64,000 bases of DNA from Dipteris shenzhenensis. Its lineage: Eukaryota > Polypodiophyta > Polypodiopsida > Gleicheniales. Below, in pieces: positions 1 through 11,675 of this stretch. Position numbers and translations under genes: made by a program. Location: the NCBI GenBank assembly GCA_047967505.1, contig CM106538.1. The stretch is one strand, 5' to 3'. A model generated the notes under the pieces. That model saw only the letters and a program-made list of their open reading frames with translations, made no database searches and was not told the DNA's origin. The number at the start of each line of letters is the position of its first letter. The first letter of the stretch is position 1.

Positions 1-60
1 TATCTCAGATGTTTTGGTTCTTCGTTATTTTAGAGAGCCTACTGTTTACAATAGTTTCAG

Positions 61-194
61 AGGACATTGCCTGCCTGTCAGTTTTGTGCCTTGGTGACAA
101 GCTGAGGTTATCGGGCACAGATAAAGTTAGAATCACAGATGAGATATCACCAAAGAGCAAGGGTAATGCTCAATTAAGGATAAACTGCTTATAG
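61..194 (+). CDS. Possible exon remnant at the left edge
   Basis: An open stretch follows a pyrimidine-rich tract ending in CAG at 58-60, which could be a 3' splice site, and runs to a stop at 192-194. The peptide is about 44 residues and ordinary in composition, with no recognised domain. It lies on the same strand as the better exon candidates at 586-943 and 7225-7597 and might belong to the same gene. Nothing else supports it, so it could be chance open sequence. Confidence 0.18.
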
Positions 195-585
195 TATGAT
201 CTGTTGCCTAAAACATAGCACCAAATAAATATGAGCTGCAATAAGTCAATTAAGCTGGGAAGCACAACTCAAGGATTTGTGTTCCTTTCCTTGCACCTTG
301 CGAAGCATGTATGCTGTGAGTATTTCCTTCATTTTTCTTGAGGGTTTCTACATAATCAGCTTATCTTGGGAGGTGTATGTTTTTTATTGTACCTGTACAA
401 ATTTACTTTCACCCATATCCATTTAGCTGATGTTGCGCAAGTTACCTCCTTTTTCCACCTTTTGTATTTCTATTCACAAATTTTGGGTACATTGGCTTGT
501 GCATAATCTTACTATTCAGTGATAGATTCGGACAAAGGATTGAGAACTACACTTTTTTGAGGTCATTTGGAATTTTTTTTGGCAG

Positions 586-943
586 GACCTCTCCAACATA
601 GGCTATCAACAACCTTGATTGATCAGATGACTTGGATTATTACAAAAAGTCCAGCAAACACTGAACCATCACCAACAAACAATTCCAAAGGCTTACTGTC
701 AAACACGTTCAAAGAGTTGGATTATGAACTAGATGTTATTTCGAGTGATACAAAGCGTAAACCAAAGGTTTTTGCATCATCTCCATCAGATGCACCACAA
801 AAACGAAAGAGAGAAATTGTGAAAATAGCAGATAGTAACTCTGATAGTGCCTCTGCTCTCCTCAAGGGACGAAGTCTGTCATCTGAAGGAAAGATTCAAA
901 AATCAGCAGGAGTTGGTCCAGGATTCAAAATTAGAAATACCAG
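586..943 (+). CDS. Internal exon of an unrecognised plant gene
   Basis: The open frame is bounded by a T-rich tract ending in GGCAG (acceptor, AG at 584-585) and by CCAG|GTGAAT (donor after 943). It encodes about 119 residues rich in Ser, Lys, Asp and Asn, with a basic KRKRE cluster (about 810-824) that could be nuclear-targeting, and looks like a disordered region of a nuclear protein. No catalytic domain is visible and I do not recognise the protein. The splice-site pair and hydrophilic, low-bias composition argue for a real exon. The next candidate exon on this strand is 6.3 kb away at 7225, and the gap is filled with transposable elements, so this may be a transposon-expanded intron. Functionality is uncertain because the downstream part shows a frame break. 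Confidence 0.5.
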
Positions 944-1478
944 GTGAATGAATCCATACATAGCTTTGCTATGTAGAAATAAATATACGCAATCGTTTTT
1001 AAAAAATGTACAGCCTGACTGGAATGTGCTGTATTTGCTTCTTACTGCAGAGCTGGGATTGAAGCGAATTATCTTTTAACAGAATCAGAACATGGTATCA
1101 GTTATTTGATTTTATGTGCACATGAGTATTGATTAGCAAAAGCTTTCCTGCTTTGATCTTATGCTTAATATGCTAAAGATAACATAGAGGACCAATGGAA
1201 AGTGCAGAATCAAAGATGACCAGATATTTGTCATTTAAAGACTTCTCGTGAATTGAGTTCATAAAAAATTAAATTACTTAAATAGAGTTATGAGTTGCAC
1301 CATTTTCAGGAATACAGCTTGTAGGAAAGCAGGGCAGGAATCCTTTATTATGTAAACTACAAATACATTTGATTCTTAGCCTGAAAGTATAGAACCAATT
1401 GTTTAGATGACTGTTGTCACCTAGCCAACGACCTGCCCTTTGACTATGTGCTTTCCATACCATGATTGATTCAAAGTT
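944..1478. other. Intron-like AT-rich sequence, no gene seen
   Basis: AT-rich sequence follows the 943 donor up to the LTR element. No coding signal or repeat was recognised. It is best read as the 5' part of an intron. Confidence 0.4.
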
Positions 1479-1483
1479 CAAAC
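1479..1483. repeat. Target-site duplication CAAAC (left)
   Basis: CAAAC directly abuts the TGTTGG end and is repeated at 3315-3319, as expected for 5-bp LTR-element integration. Confidence 0.8.
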
Positions 1484-2031
1484 TGTTGGAATCGCAATTG
1501 CATATACACTCACATGCGATATAGACTGCAGCAATTCTAAATTACCATGGCTTATACAAATTCATGAATAGGAGAGGCAGATTATGACGCAGCAAAATAT
1601 CTTATATTAATCGACCAGGAGGGACAAAAACTCCTCGACTCTAATAGCCTCACCACTACTGTGGATTGTTGGCTTTACAACATGACAAAATTGACTCGAC
1701 TAGGGACCCTACGACCTTTATGAGCAGCTGCTCTACAGAGAGATGTAATTGACTCTCATCACGACAAAGAGAGTGAGCTCAAAGCTCTGATCTTTCTTTT
1801 CATGTTGAGCTACGCCGCCTTGACTAGAAGTTGCCAGAACCACCATGCAACCGCCTAGGCACCAAGTGCCATCCATGTAGTGGTTAGTTTCAAAGGTGGC
1901 CAATCACCCTCCTATTCCATGGTCCAATCACAATCAGGCTGCCAGCATAGAAGAATCACGTGCCACAAATATCTCCCCGCGAGGACCTATTCCAACAATC
2001 CCATGGTCTCCCAATGAGGCTTTTGCCAACA
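1484..2031 (-). repeat. 3' LTR of the non-autonomous element
   Basis: This is the downstream LTR in the minus orientation, abutting the purine tract at 2032-2043. It is very similar to 2771-3314 apart from scattered substitutions and a few small indels, and its outer end reads TGTTGG on the + strand. Confidence 0.85.
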
Positions 2032-2756
2032 TTGCCCCCCTAAAGCCGAATGGGAGGGGCAGATCAATTGATAGTACAATGAATAATTCTCATGACCAGC
2101 TACAAAAAAACAATTGCTCATTACATAGAAACTGGGCTCAACGTAGAATTTCAATTTTCAATCATGGATTCTCAACACTTCGGACACCCACAAAGGGCCA
2201 GAACAAACAGAAACTTCTGCAGTCAAACAACAAGATACTTGAGCCCAACAAATAACTCGAACAATATACCAAAAATGATCTACTCACTAAGAGCCAAGAT
2301 CATAACAAAATGATTGAACGCCCACAAAGAGCCAGAACAGTCCTAAAACACCATTCAAGTTCTAAAACACTGTTTAAATTCTAAAATGCTCCATCCTGTT
2401 CATAACTCTCAAAATCTCACTGATCCTCAGATCCTCACAAATTCTCTACAAACTCTTATCAGAATTCTTGACGAAGCTCTTTCTGTCGATCCTCTTAGAA
2501 CCGCTCTGATCTTCCCAACAAGAGCCTACTTAACATTGATAATATTTGGGATAGTTGTCGAATCCTTGGCTGTGTCCATATATGAGAACCCAAAACCGAA
2601 TATGCAAATCCACAAGAACCACAACGTCCAGGTTCTTTGTCTCTAGCTTGAATGCAACTTCAATTAGTTGTCATAGAATCTCTCACGACACCGTTTCTGA
2701 GAATATCTCTCGGACCCTTTCGCAAGTGGAACTCTCTCTAGGAACTGGACGACGCT

Positions 2757-2768
2757 GCTCTGATACCA
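2757..2768 (-). promoter_or_regulatory. Primer-binding site, initiator-Met tRNA
   Basis: The complement reads TGGTATCAGAGC, two bases from the LTR. This is the usual plant copia primer-binding site. Confidence 0.85.
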
Positions 2769-2770
2769 CT

Positions 2771-3314
2771 TCTTGAAATCACAATTGCATATACACTCAC
2801 ATGCGATATATACTGCAGCAATTCTAAACTACCATGGCTTATACAAACTCATGAATAGGAGAGGCAGATTATGACGTAGCAAAATATCTCATATGAATCG
2901 ACCAGGAGGGACAGAACTCCTCGACTTTGATAGCCTCACCACTACTGTGGATTGTTGGCTTTACAACATGACAAAATTGACTCGACTAGGGACCCTACGA
3001 CCTTTATGAGCAGCTGCTCTACAGAGAGATGTAATCGACTCGTATCAGGACAAAGAGAGTGAGCTCAAAGCTCTGATCTTGCTTTTCATGTTGAGCTACG
3101 CCGCCTTGACTAGAAGTTGCCAGAATCGCCATGCAACTGCCTAGGCACCAAGTGCCATCCATGTAGTGGTTAGTTTCAAAGGTGGCCAATCACCCTCCTC
3201 CTATTCCATGGTCCAATCAGGCTGCCAGCATAGAAGAATCACGTGCCACAAATATCTCCCCACGAGGACCTATTCCAACAATCCCATGGTCTCCCAACGA
3301 GGCTTTTGCCAACA
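2771..3314 (-). repeat. 5' LTR of the non-autonomous element
   Basis: This LTR adjoins the primer-binding site and ends with CCAACA before the right CAAAC duplication. Confidence 0.85.
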
Positions 3315-3319
3315 CAAAC
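3315..3319. repeat. Target-site duplication CAAAC (right)
   Basis: Matches 1479-1483 exactly. Confidence 0.8.
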
Positions 3320-3393
3320 CTCATTAGAATCTATGACTATCCGCCTATGCAACCACCTAGGCACCACCCTCATCTTTCCAACCTTTGCCACAA

Positions 3394-3409
3394 GTGTTGT
3401 TACATATCT
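3394..3409. repeat. 16-bp LINE target-site duplication (left)
   Basis: GTGTTGTTACATATCT occurs here and again at 5232-5247, bracketing the LINE fragment. Length and arrangement fit target-primed reverse transcription. Confidence 0.8.
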
Positions 3410-5231
3410 TTTGTTGCCGAAAAAACAGTGCTGATTATATTACTTCGAAAAAACAAGATACATGAGGTCAGTTTTGCAGCTGACGGGGCTGCGTTCACAA
3501 ATCGGACGCAGCCCTAAATGGAAACAGAAAGCTCTCTCTCACGGAGGGATCAGGCGGGTGTGAATAAACAGCCAGAGAGGTGGTGAATAGCGCCACTGAG
3601 GGCCGTGAGAAGTATGCTCGAAGAAGAGCCCCTGCGTATCCCAATCTCGGAGGAAACGTCTCCGCTTCTCCCGGCCAGCCCGGGAATCTCCCTGTATCTG
3701 GTCCCACTGGCCTCTGAGTGTGTATAATCTCACTCCAGATGTCGGTCATGACCTGGGCAGTCGAAAGAGAGGTGCCACCGAGGATCTGCGCGCAGCGCGA
3801 GGTCCAAATGTGCCATCCAGCAATGTTGCTAATAATCTCCCAGACTGGCTGCCTCTCCTGAGATCCTGTGTCCGCCTCTGCCAGGTGCGGCGGGATGCCC
3901 TCGAGTGGCCCCCAAGTCCCCTGTGTGATAAGGAACATGGGGTCCTGTGGGCCTGCCTCGAACAACTGATGAAAGCCAGGTGTGGTGCTGCACCAGCAGA
4001 ACGCGCCCCAGGTGATCAAACCTAGCTCCGGTGCTGCGCGAGTAAGGATCCCGAAGGTCCACCTCCACACTTCCTAGGCGCGAGTGCAGCTCCACAGGCA
4101 GTGTTTTGGTGACTCCTCGTCCTCATGACAAATCTGACAAAGTCCATCCTGACCAATCTGCCGCAACCAGCTCCCCACTGGAAGACCCTTTTGGGCGAGT
4201 AGCCAAGGGAAGTAGGAAATCTTTCGCGGCCGCCAGCTCTCCCACAAGGCCTTCCAGAAGGCCTGCAAAAATAGCATGGAGATACCCTGAGCATACCAAC
4301 TGGGCCGTTGGGTGGGCGGGCGGCTCTGCATCCTCCCGAGAACTCTCCTGCCCAATGTCGTGCTGTAAGCGAAGAAAGGGGTCAGCCCCTGGCCTGCCAC
4401 AACCTCTGGCCATCTCCACTCACCTGGGTCCCAATCAAGCTCTGACAAGGCCCGCCCCTCCCAAAGCCAGAGTCGCAATAACTGCAGCTGATCCTGCTCT
4501 ATACTAGGATCGATCCGCCAAACCTTCCCCACGAGGCCTACGACCCGAACCCTCTGCCACGGGAGAAGGGGGTCGATGAGCACACCCTCTCTCCTGAGTC
4601 GGCCGTCCCCCAAAACCGCGAAGAAGGAAACAGAGGTGTCGTCCATCCGGCCTGCGACCACCAGTGGGATGCCACGGGGGGTGAACTGTCCAAGCCAACG
4701 GTCATCACCAGGCATGAGGATCTGAATCTAGAGTGGAACCAACCAACCGGCAGGAATCGCTCCATCTATCTCTGTGCGTCTCGCCTGAGCTCCACGGACA
4801 CCTCCAGCTGCGGCTGCTAGAGCAACGGTCTCTAAGTGTCTGTAAGTGTCCCTCCAAACTCGAAGGGACCGGGCTGGCCCCCGCATCCAACCATCCCACA
4901 GGATATGTGACCTCTCCCCCAGCTGAAGGCCCAAGGTATCTCTGACCTGATCGTTCCAGATGAGCGGCTGGCGGTCGATCTCCTCCTGACAGCTAGGAGG
5001 GGACTGGATGAGACTGAGACGGAGTCGCCTCCAAACCATGAGAAGGCTACGAATGAGCGGGGAGCGGGGGTGAGTAAGCGGTGCAGAGGTGAAGATCCAC
5101 CGGAGGGACGGTAGCCACTCTCCACCTTGGCGCGGGACGCAAGAACTGATCCCCTGCTGAAGTAACATCTTCCACGTTTGCCCCCCCGGGGTCAAACCGC
5201 GGATAACTAACTTGCCTAGCAGGGCCTGACT
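3410..5231 (-). mobile_element. 5'-truncated L1-type LINE
   Basis: A minus-strand segment bracketed by the exact 16-bp duplication holds only the C-terminal third of a LINE ORF2. It is noticeably richer in G and C than its AT-rich neighbours, marking it as an insertion. The 5' truncation on the right is typical of incomplete reverse transcription. No clear poly(A) is visible at the 3' end; the tail region carries only short A runs. The insertion landed about 75 bp from the LTR element, in the same candidate intron. Confidence 0.8.
3495..5195 (-). pseudogene. LINE ORF2 C-terminal region with zf-RVT domain
   Basis: Three minus-strand frames (5195-4728, 4715-4074, 4070-3495) follow each other with small frame breaks. 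The middle frame ends in the reverse-transcriptase zinc-binding pattern: an aromatic segment with RKISYFPWLLAQKGLP, then CQIC, then HCLWSC near 4085-4130, the Cys/His cluster found after the RT domain of plant LINEs. The last frame carries the tail with a WEII..IAGWHIW motif (about 3805-3840). The RT catalytic core is missing, so the protein could not copy RNA. The same tail motif recurs in the opposite orientation at 6340-6860. Confidence 0.75.
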
Positions 5232-5247
5232 GTGTTGTTACATATCT
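5232..5247. repeat. 16-bp LINE target-site duplication (right)
   Basis: Identical to 3394-3409. Confidence 0.8.
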
Positions 5248-6329
5248 AGTGTTTGTTGTTGCCTTGTTTATGCTCCAGAAGTGATGCTGAGAGACTTGCC
5301 AGGGAATGCTAACCTGCCATCCACAATGAACACGGTCCTTCAGCTGCTAGATCGAGAAGTTTCAACCATTGAATTTCTGCAATGTTGCTGAATAGGTCGG
5401 CAGCATAGTCGTTGTTCCCCCAAGAAACAGAGCATACCAATAGATGGAAAGGAGGATCATGGCTTCCAATGGAAAAGATGCTAGTTGACTAGGAGAAGTT
5501 GAGGTGGAGTAGGTGAAGATACGAGAGAAATTGGGGAGGGGAGGGGAGAGAGAGAGCATTATATGCATGGAAACAACTAGAAAGTATGAAAGACGTAATT
5601 AAAGAGCATGAACCAAAAGAAAGTACTCACATGAAGACCAAAGTGCTTGTAGGCTTGATTAGATTGAATGATTTGACAAGTGACAATACAAGCCTTTATA
5701 GGACAGGCACACACACTAGAGTGCACAAATGTATATGGGATGGTTCCCGATATGACACATGGCACTCACACATAAGACTCTACTAGAACTCCTAGTAGAA
5801 CACACTAAAACAAACTCAACTTGACTTCATGTTCTAACAACAATAACTTGGTACAATGCGAAAGCAAGACAAGCAAGAGGTGAACTTGCCACAATGTTAT
5901 CGAGCTGACCAGGGTAGTCGGACCACCTCTCAAATGGTCCAGAGATTACTCACCAATAATCCCCAATGCAACTAGCTAGCTTGTAGCTCAAGACTCTCTC
6001 CTCCCCCACTCTCCTCTCTCTCCCCATACATATAATCCACTCCCCAATTTCTATCCTATCTTTGCTTCCGTCCTCCATAGCTCTCTTCCCTTCCTACCCT
6101 ACCTCCTCTCCCTACTCCATTATGTTCCTTCAGTGTATCCTTGTTCTTGTTCTCACCAGCATTTCATAGGATCTTCTCTTTATGTTTCAATCTATCCCTT
6201 CTTTTTGTTTGGTTCCGCCAATTGCACTATGACATACAACATATTTTGTGCCATTCGAATAGTTGCCCCGTAATCGTATGAAGCCACATGTAGTATCACA
6301 TCAACACTCGTAGGCATGAGATTGTTCGA
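5248..6329. other. Intron-like sequence, no gene recognised
   Basis: AT-rich stretch with a C/T-rich patch at about 5995-6120. Short open frames here show no domain. Nothing supports a gene. Confidence 0.35.
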
Positions 6330-6860
6330 CTCATGGGATAATTTATCCATTCCACTTTGCATTCATTTGGGATCAGCAGCTTGGCTCTCTTTGACTAGGC
6401 CTCAGGTGTTCTATGAAGGGCAAGGTTCATCATGGGCTTTCAGGGTAAAGTCTCTTTTAGTTCAGGTTTGTTGTTTGGACCTTGTACCTATCACTCAGTA
6501 TAGAGCAGTACATGCAACAAGATGGGAGATCATCCCCAGTATCGCTGCTTGGCGCATTTGGAGGGCCAGACATACGGAGTCACTTGACAGCAGGTATGTC
6601 CAGCGTATGGACAGACATTGTACACACCTTGATGCCTATATGGTCTAGGATGCAGGGATCTTCCAGGTCGGTTTCGACAAAGAGGAGGTTTTTTCGCAGG
6701 GAATGGATGGACAGGCAATCGCCCTCTGGATTGACTTGGCATTTTCAGCTTTTTCAGTTTTCCATGGTCCTTCGATGCCATGATTTTTCATGCTCCGCAT
6801 GATGTGAACCTTGGATTTTATACTCTGGGTGGGCGTTTTTCTTGCTTAATAGAAATCTGT
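6330..6860 (+). pseudogene. LINE ORF2 tail relic, plus strand
   Basis: Frames at 6316-6648 and 6482-6802 overlap with shifts. The motif RWEIIPSIAAWRIWRARH (about 6521-6576) parallels the tail motif in the minus-strand LINE at 3495-4070, so this is a second, opposite copy of a related LINE 3' end. A G-rich run at 6868-6898 follows. It is truncated and shifted, with no RT core. Confidence 0.55.
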
Positions 6861-7224
6861 TCTTGGTTTGGGGCGGCGGTGGGGGGGAGGGGGGGAGGAG
6901 AGAGTATGTTGTGTTCTCATTTTCTGCACTAAGCAGGAACTGATGCGAGATTATAAGCTAGAAGTTTCTTAGATAGTGGTCTTCCTGCGAGCACTCCCAT
7001 GTGGTGTTTTTGTTGCAGATAGACTAAACATTAAGGGGAGATTCCGCTTTGCTTTTGTTTTTCTGTTTCTAAATCAGAAAGACTATGATGACTTAGAAAA
7101 TATGTTTAAACAGAGTTTTAGGAAGTCTACCCATAGCTATATATAGTTATACAAGCAGCATTTTAAAGGAGGCTGTATTTCTGAGAAAATCAATATGATA
7201 ATTTAGTTTAATGATGCCTGTCAG

Positions 7225-7597
7225 GGCCTGATGACGAGGACGTGGACATGGTTGAGCAGAGTTTGCATTCTCAGTCTATACATAACTCCAAAAGGAGCTC
7301 TAACCAAGCAGTTGTGGCCAAAAGTATTGCAAAAATGAAAGATCCTCTGAAGCTAGCAGAAGAGAATTTGAGCACTTTTTATGATCCTGAACAGTTGACT
7401 TCAAGCTTCCATAGTCATTATACAAACTACAGTTCTTCAAATGCACAAGCACATTTGCACAGTGGATCATGTCATGAAACAAAAGACGAGATTACCAGCA
7501 TACTCTTTAAAGTGAGACGGCCTTTCCCTGACAGCGATCAAAAGGAACAACCAGGAATATTGTCTATACAAAAGGAAAGATGCACTGAAAATAAAAG
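7225..7597 (+). CDS. Second candidate exon of the unrecognised plant gene
   Basis: The open frame is flanked by CTGTCAG (acceptor, AG at 7223-7224) and AAAAG|GTGAGT (strong donor after 7597). It encodes about 124 hydrophilic residues rich in Ser, Lys, Gln and His without a recognisable domain, similar in style to the 586-943 exon. Both fragments look like disordered parts of a larger protein. The intron between them would be about 6.3 kb and carries several transposons. I do not recognise the family. Transcript evidence would decide whether the two are spliced together. Confidence 0.48.
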
Positions 7598-7874
7598 GTG
7601 AGTCAAAGAAGAGCAATTTTAAACATTTCCTTTGGAAATATATTCACCGAATTGTTTTCCAACTGGTATCTCCTTAATTTCTTGATTATGAGGACAGCCT
7701 GGGCACACCAATTGATATTGCAAACGGTGAATTATCAAGCTTTTGCACAGGTATGTTCAACCTGTGTAATAGGAGTCTATTTGGAACGATGGAACACCTA
7801 AAATTTTTTAATTTACAATCATTGAGTCCAAATTATGCCATGTATGATCTGAAAGTAGAACTTTGATTTAACAG

Positions 7875-8426
7875 AAGCTTTTCTTGCACCATCAAATCAT
7901 GAGCAGCAAGCCATGGTGGAAGATTCAGTTGTGAGTATGGAGACTGAATCTGTCATGAGGCCTTCCATAGAGAGAGAGCAAATTCAAGTCATGTGAAGTC
8001 AGGAAAGCTATCCTTGCCCAGCCCAGGGAGAATGGAGATTGAGGACATGAATCTCAAGCACAGGAGATTTGACATTCTTCACAAAAACTTGCACGAACAA
8101 CATTTCTTAGGGAAGGGCTGTCATTTCACTTCAGAACTTTTAGAACTCAAGATGGATCAGGGGTTGTGTGTTGATGCAGACTTGAGTGAGTCCCCCATGA
8201 GTCTGAAAAGAACCCCAGCAAGGAAAGTCTAATTTATGCCATTGGGATGGAACTAAAGACAGTCGCAAATGATTGTAGGCTTCAAAAGACTCTTCCACCA
8301 AAATTTTCTGCACACTCTCACAATTTCCAAACAGTAAATACAAAATCTTTGTCACCCGCAAAAGAGACCTCTGTTGATAGCACAGCTGGTGTTCTTAAGT
8401 ATTCTGTTGATGTTAACCTTTGACTG
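7875..8426 (+). pseudogene. Downstream coding remnant of the same gene, frame-broken
   Basis: After ACAG at 7871-7874 a frame runs to a TGA at 7994-7996. A second frame runs 7993-8232, and a third runs from about 8187 to a stop at 8421-8426. All three have Ser/Lys/Glu-rich coding-like composition. The three frames in succession look like one long exon broken by two small indels, though an extra short intron is possible. No domain is recognised. A further short open stretch lies at about 8555-8646. If the breaks are real, the gene is a pseudogene or uses another splice pattern. Confidence 0.35.
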
Positions 8427-8659
8427 TTTTAAGCATTAACCAATGTCCTCATGGTCTTCTATTGCCCTTGAATCTGGGTGCAGTTGATCTTTGACAAAGG
8501 TGAGCCTGAACTTGCATAACAGCTTGGAAGGATTCTAGGCATTATTCCAGCCACCTTCAGATTATAGATGGAAAACTTCTTCTGAGAAGAAACCAGAAGA
8601 TATCCTACAGACTTCCATGGATGCCTCCTATATTCCTGGAAAATAGAGCCGAGAGGCAA

Positions 8660-10920
8660 AATACAGTCTCGACAGGTCCACTGGGCAATGAAAACGCATG
8701 TTATTTGTATCCCTTAGGTTTCTTGCATATTCAGGTTGGAATGATATCAGCATGTGTGCAAAAATTTATGAAGATGTTGCAAAGTTCACCTGTTAAATGT
8801 GCAGTTACCCTTCTTTAGATGTAGGGGAAATACATGTCCAGCACAACTCCATTTTTTATACCTGTGAAGAATAATAGCAACATATGCTCACATGTTCACC
8901 TCATGATAAAAAATTCTCTTAGGCCGCCTCTTTCAAATGCTGGTCAGCTTTACTCAATGCCATTTCCTTGATTCTTCTCTCTGTATCTATTAAATATGTT
9001 CTTTATTTTCTGCAACTCAGTGTGTTGCATGGGCAGAAACTCTTTTGACCAATTTCATTTGTACAAAAACATGTGAAATGGATGGTTGTGAGCAGCGGGA
9101 TAACAATGCCAAGAAACCATATGTGACAATCAATTCCTTACATGGATGAGTGCTACAATGTTGACAAGTAGAGAAATTAGTCGTTTTCTATCGATTCTTG
9201 CAACTAGCTTGGGGAGCCTCGTCAATTGATGAAGCTACTCAATCAGCATGTCACTTGTCTCCATTTTTCATTCTAAAAGACAATCCATTGAGACTCAAAA
9301 TTTACTTGCTACAAATCATATAAATTAGGCAACAATGAAGCTACTTCGCACCAGTGCTCCATGTGAGGGTGGAATTTCGAGGACTCCAAAACTCTGAAAT
9401 TGTATTCCTCAGCAACTCAATTGACATGGAATGACTGTACAAAGGTTGGGTTATATATAGACATAAAAAATCAGGAAACTAGGCTAATTACGTTCACACT
9501 AGCCTACATAATCATACCATTGTATATGTTTCTACAATTATGCCATTTTTCACAAACGCTTTGGTCCATATTAAGTGCTCTTCATCATTTGTTGTTTAAA
9601 AAGCCATCCTCCATGGATAATTTCTCCCCATTTTTCCTCCTCTTAAGAAGATTCTCATGGCATGTGGCATCCACAAACTCTAACTCTTCTTGGAGCATTT
9701 CTTCATTATGAGTATGGGCATGTTTTTGCCTAGGACGTTGATTAATGCTATCATCCACACCTTAATGCAATCCTCTTCTATGCCATTAGTCCTTAATAAA
9801 CAAGGATTTAGCATCCTTAGCCCTTTTTGTAAATATGACTTATAAAAAGTAGATACATCAAACCTCTTTCTTCAAGCTCAAGGAGCTTTCACTTTTCTAC
9901 TAGAGATTGACATTGATTGACATTGTTACTACTAGTGTGGTTGGGGTCTTAGCAAAGGTGACTTGTTTCTTGGATATGCTTGGCTTGTGGTGTAAGGTGA
10001 ATACTTCCCCTTCTCTTCTCCTCTTTCCAAGGTCAAGGATTTAAACATCTAAGTCCTCATATATTTATTGAGAAAGGTTAGGAAATTTATTGTAGTAATG
10101 ACCCTTTCTCTAACATATGTTGTTTCAAAATCTTGGTTGGGGATACTTGATTCTTTATCCCCGCCATCTCTAGAAAATTCTCTTGGAGAGCCATTTCTAT
10201 GTCCTTAGGCTTCTGCACTTGGCACAAAATATCAGCTAAGGGGTGTTGGCAAGAGGGACTCTTATTGAGGAGGCTAGGAGAGAAAGGAAACTACCTAATA
10301 ATGTTGAGAGGGACATATTGATGAGATTCATAGGTGTTGGAGGCTCTCAAGTGTATACATGTAAAACTAAGGTTGGAATTCGGAGAGGGGGTGGTAGTCA
10401 CACTACTAGGTCTACTTGCACCTTGTCAAACTTGATGGAAATTGATTGTGTGTATTACCATGGTGTTTGGTCTTTTCCACTTGAGCTTGAGCAGCTCTAC
10501 CCATGTTGCTCAACATATATCATAACATTCTAGAGAGAAACGTTCATTGCCCATTTGAGGGGGTATTAGGCTAGTTAGAAGTATTGCAGCCCAATCCATA
10601 TATTGGAATGCCATCTCGCCTTCTTCCTATCTCAACTTAGCCACCTCGCACATTGACAGGGTCTTCATTCTTTTAAAATTTTCTCCTCTCGTGTTCTAGT
10701 CACCAATGGCCAACTTTGCTTCATGGGATCAAAATGATTTTCATACTTCAGCATGTGGCAAGCCCCTAAAGGAATGAGGGTAAGTCCACCAACCACTTAT
10801 CTCTAGTTGGAAAGTTCAAGGTCACATAATGTTGCTTGAAGAGAATTAAATAATCATAAGGATTTTCATCCATCTTTCCACAAAAAACTAGTATTTGAGC
10901 CATTTTAATTAAATACAGAA
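8660..10920. other. No gene recognised
   Basis: AT-rich DNA whose short frames show no motif. It may contain decayed gypsy sequence, since its right end (10920-10990) matches the leader-like sequence at 20190-20250. No feature can be firmly supported. Confidence 0.3.
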
Positions 10921-10933
10921 AATGAGCATGCAA

Positions 10934-11355
10934 TGGAATGATGAGAGAGAGGGAGTATGGGGTAAGGTAGTATTGTATTCATAAGAAGGGGATTAGAAGC
11001 TAATTTATGATCAACTATAGCTGCAAGGTGTCATGTGCATACCACAGTGCTCTATGAATACAAGTGATAGAAGTACTTCCTAACTTGTGCTCTCATATCT
11101 AGCTCTCACCTTTGCTCTAGTGTTTGCATGGCCCCCTTCATCATTGGAATGATGAGAGAGAGGGAGTATGGGGTAAGGTAGTATTGTATTCATAAGAAGG
11201 GAATTAGAAGCTAATTTATGATCAACTATAGCTGCAAGGTGTCATGTGCATACCACAGTGCTCTATGAATACAAGTGATAGAAGTACTTCCTAACTTGTG
11301 CTCTCATATCTAGCTCACCCTTGCTCTAGTGTTTGCATGGCCCCCTTCATCATTG
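10934..11355. repeat. 211-bp tandem duplication
   Basis: Two adjacent copies start at 10934 and 11145 with the same GGAATGATGAGAGAGAGG opening and nearly identical sequence throughout, differing by a couple of bases in a short CTCACC stretch. The high similarity suggests a recent duplication. Confidence 0.9.
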
Positions 11356-11675
11356 CCATTGTGATTTTTATAGGAGACAATATCAGTGCATCCATCACTT
11401 CTTGATCTTCTTGGTGGTAAGCATCGTAGTTTCTTGATTGTGTCTCGCCACTTGCTCCAAGCCCCCTTGCCTAACTACCTACTTGATCTCAGATCTACTT
11501 GTTGCCTTACCACCTCAACCACGATTGTCCTCGTGGTTGCCAAGATTCAACATTCACTTGGACTTAGCTTCAATTAAGTCCTTGTAGATGGAGACCATCG
11601 AATAGTTGGGTAGTGTGATGGTGGGTACAAGTTTGGCTTAAAGACGATGAATTACAAGAACCCACCCTAGGTTGG

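Larger units (their letters stand above)
1484..3314 (-). mobile_element. Complete non-autonomous LTR retrotransposon (LARD/TRIM-like, copia-type primer)
   Basis: Two direct repeats of about 545 bp (1484-2031 and 2771-3314) enclose only about 740 bp. Orientation is minus. The sequence complementary to 2757-2768 is TGGTATCAGAGC, the initiator-Met tRNA primer-binding site, next to the LTR at 2771-3314. A purine tract (complement of 2032-2043, TTAGGGGGGCAA) precedes the other LTR. The outer ends read TGTTGG and CCAACA, and a 5-bp duplication CAAAC flanks them (1479-1483 and 3315-3319). The interior has only short frames and no gag, protease, integrase or RT motif, so movement would have depended on enzymes from another element. 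It sits inside the candidate intron of the gene at the left end. One LTR inner end is mutated from TGTTGG to TCTTGA. Confidence 0.88.

Noticed and set aside
4106-4507. 133-residue plus-strand frame
   Set aside because: Antisense to the LINE ORF2 frames that carry the zinc-binding motif. GC-rich DNA gives open frames on both strands.
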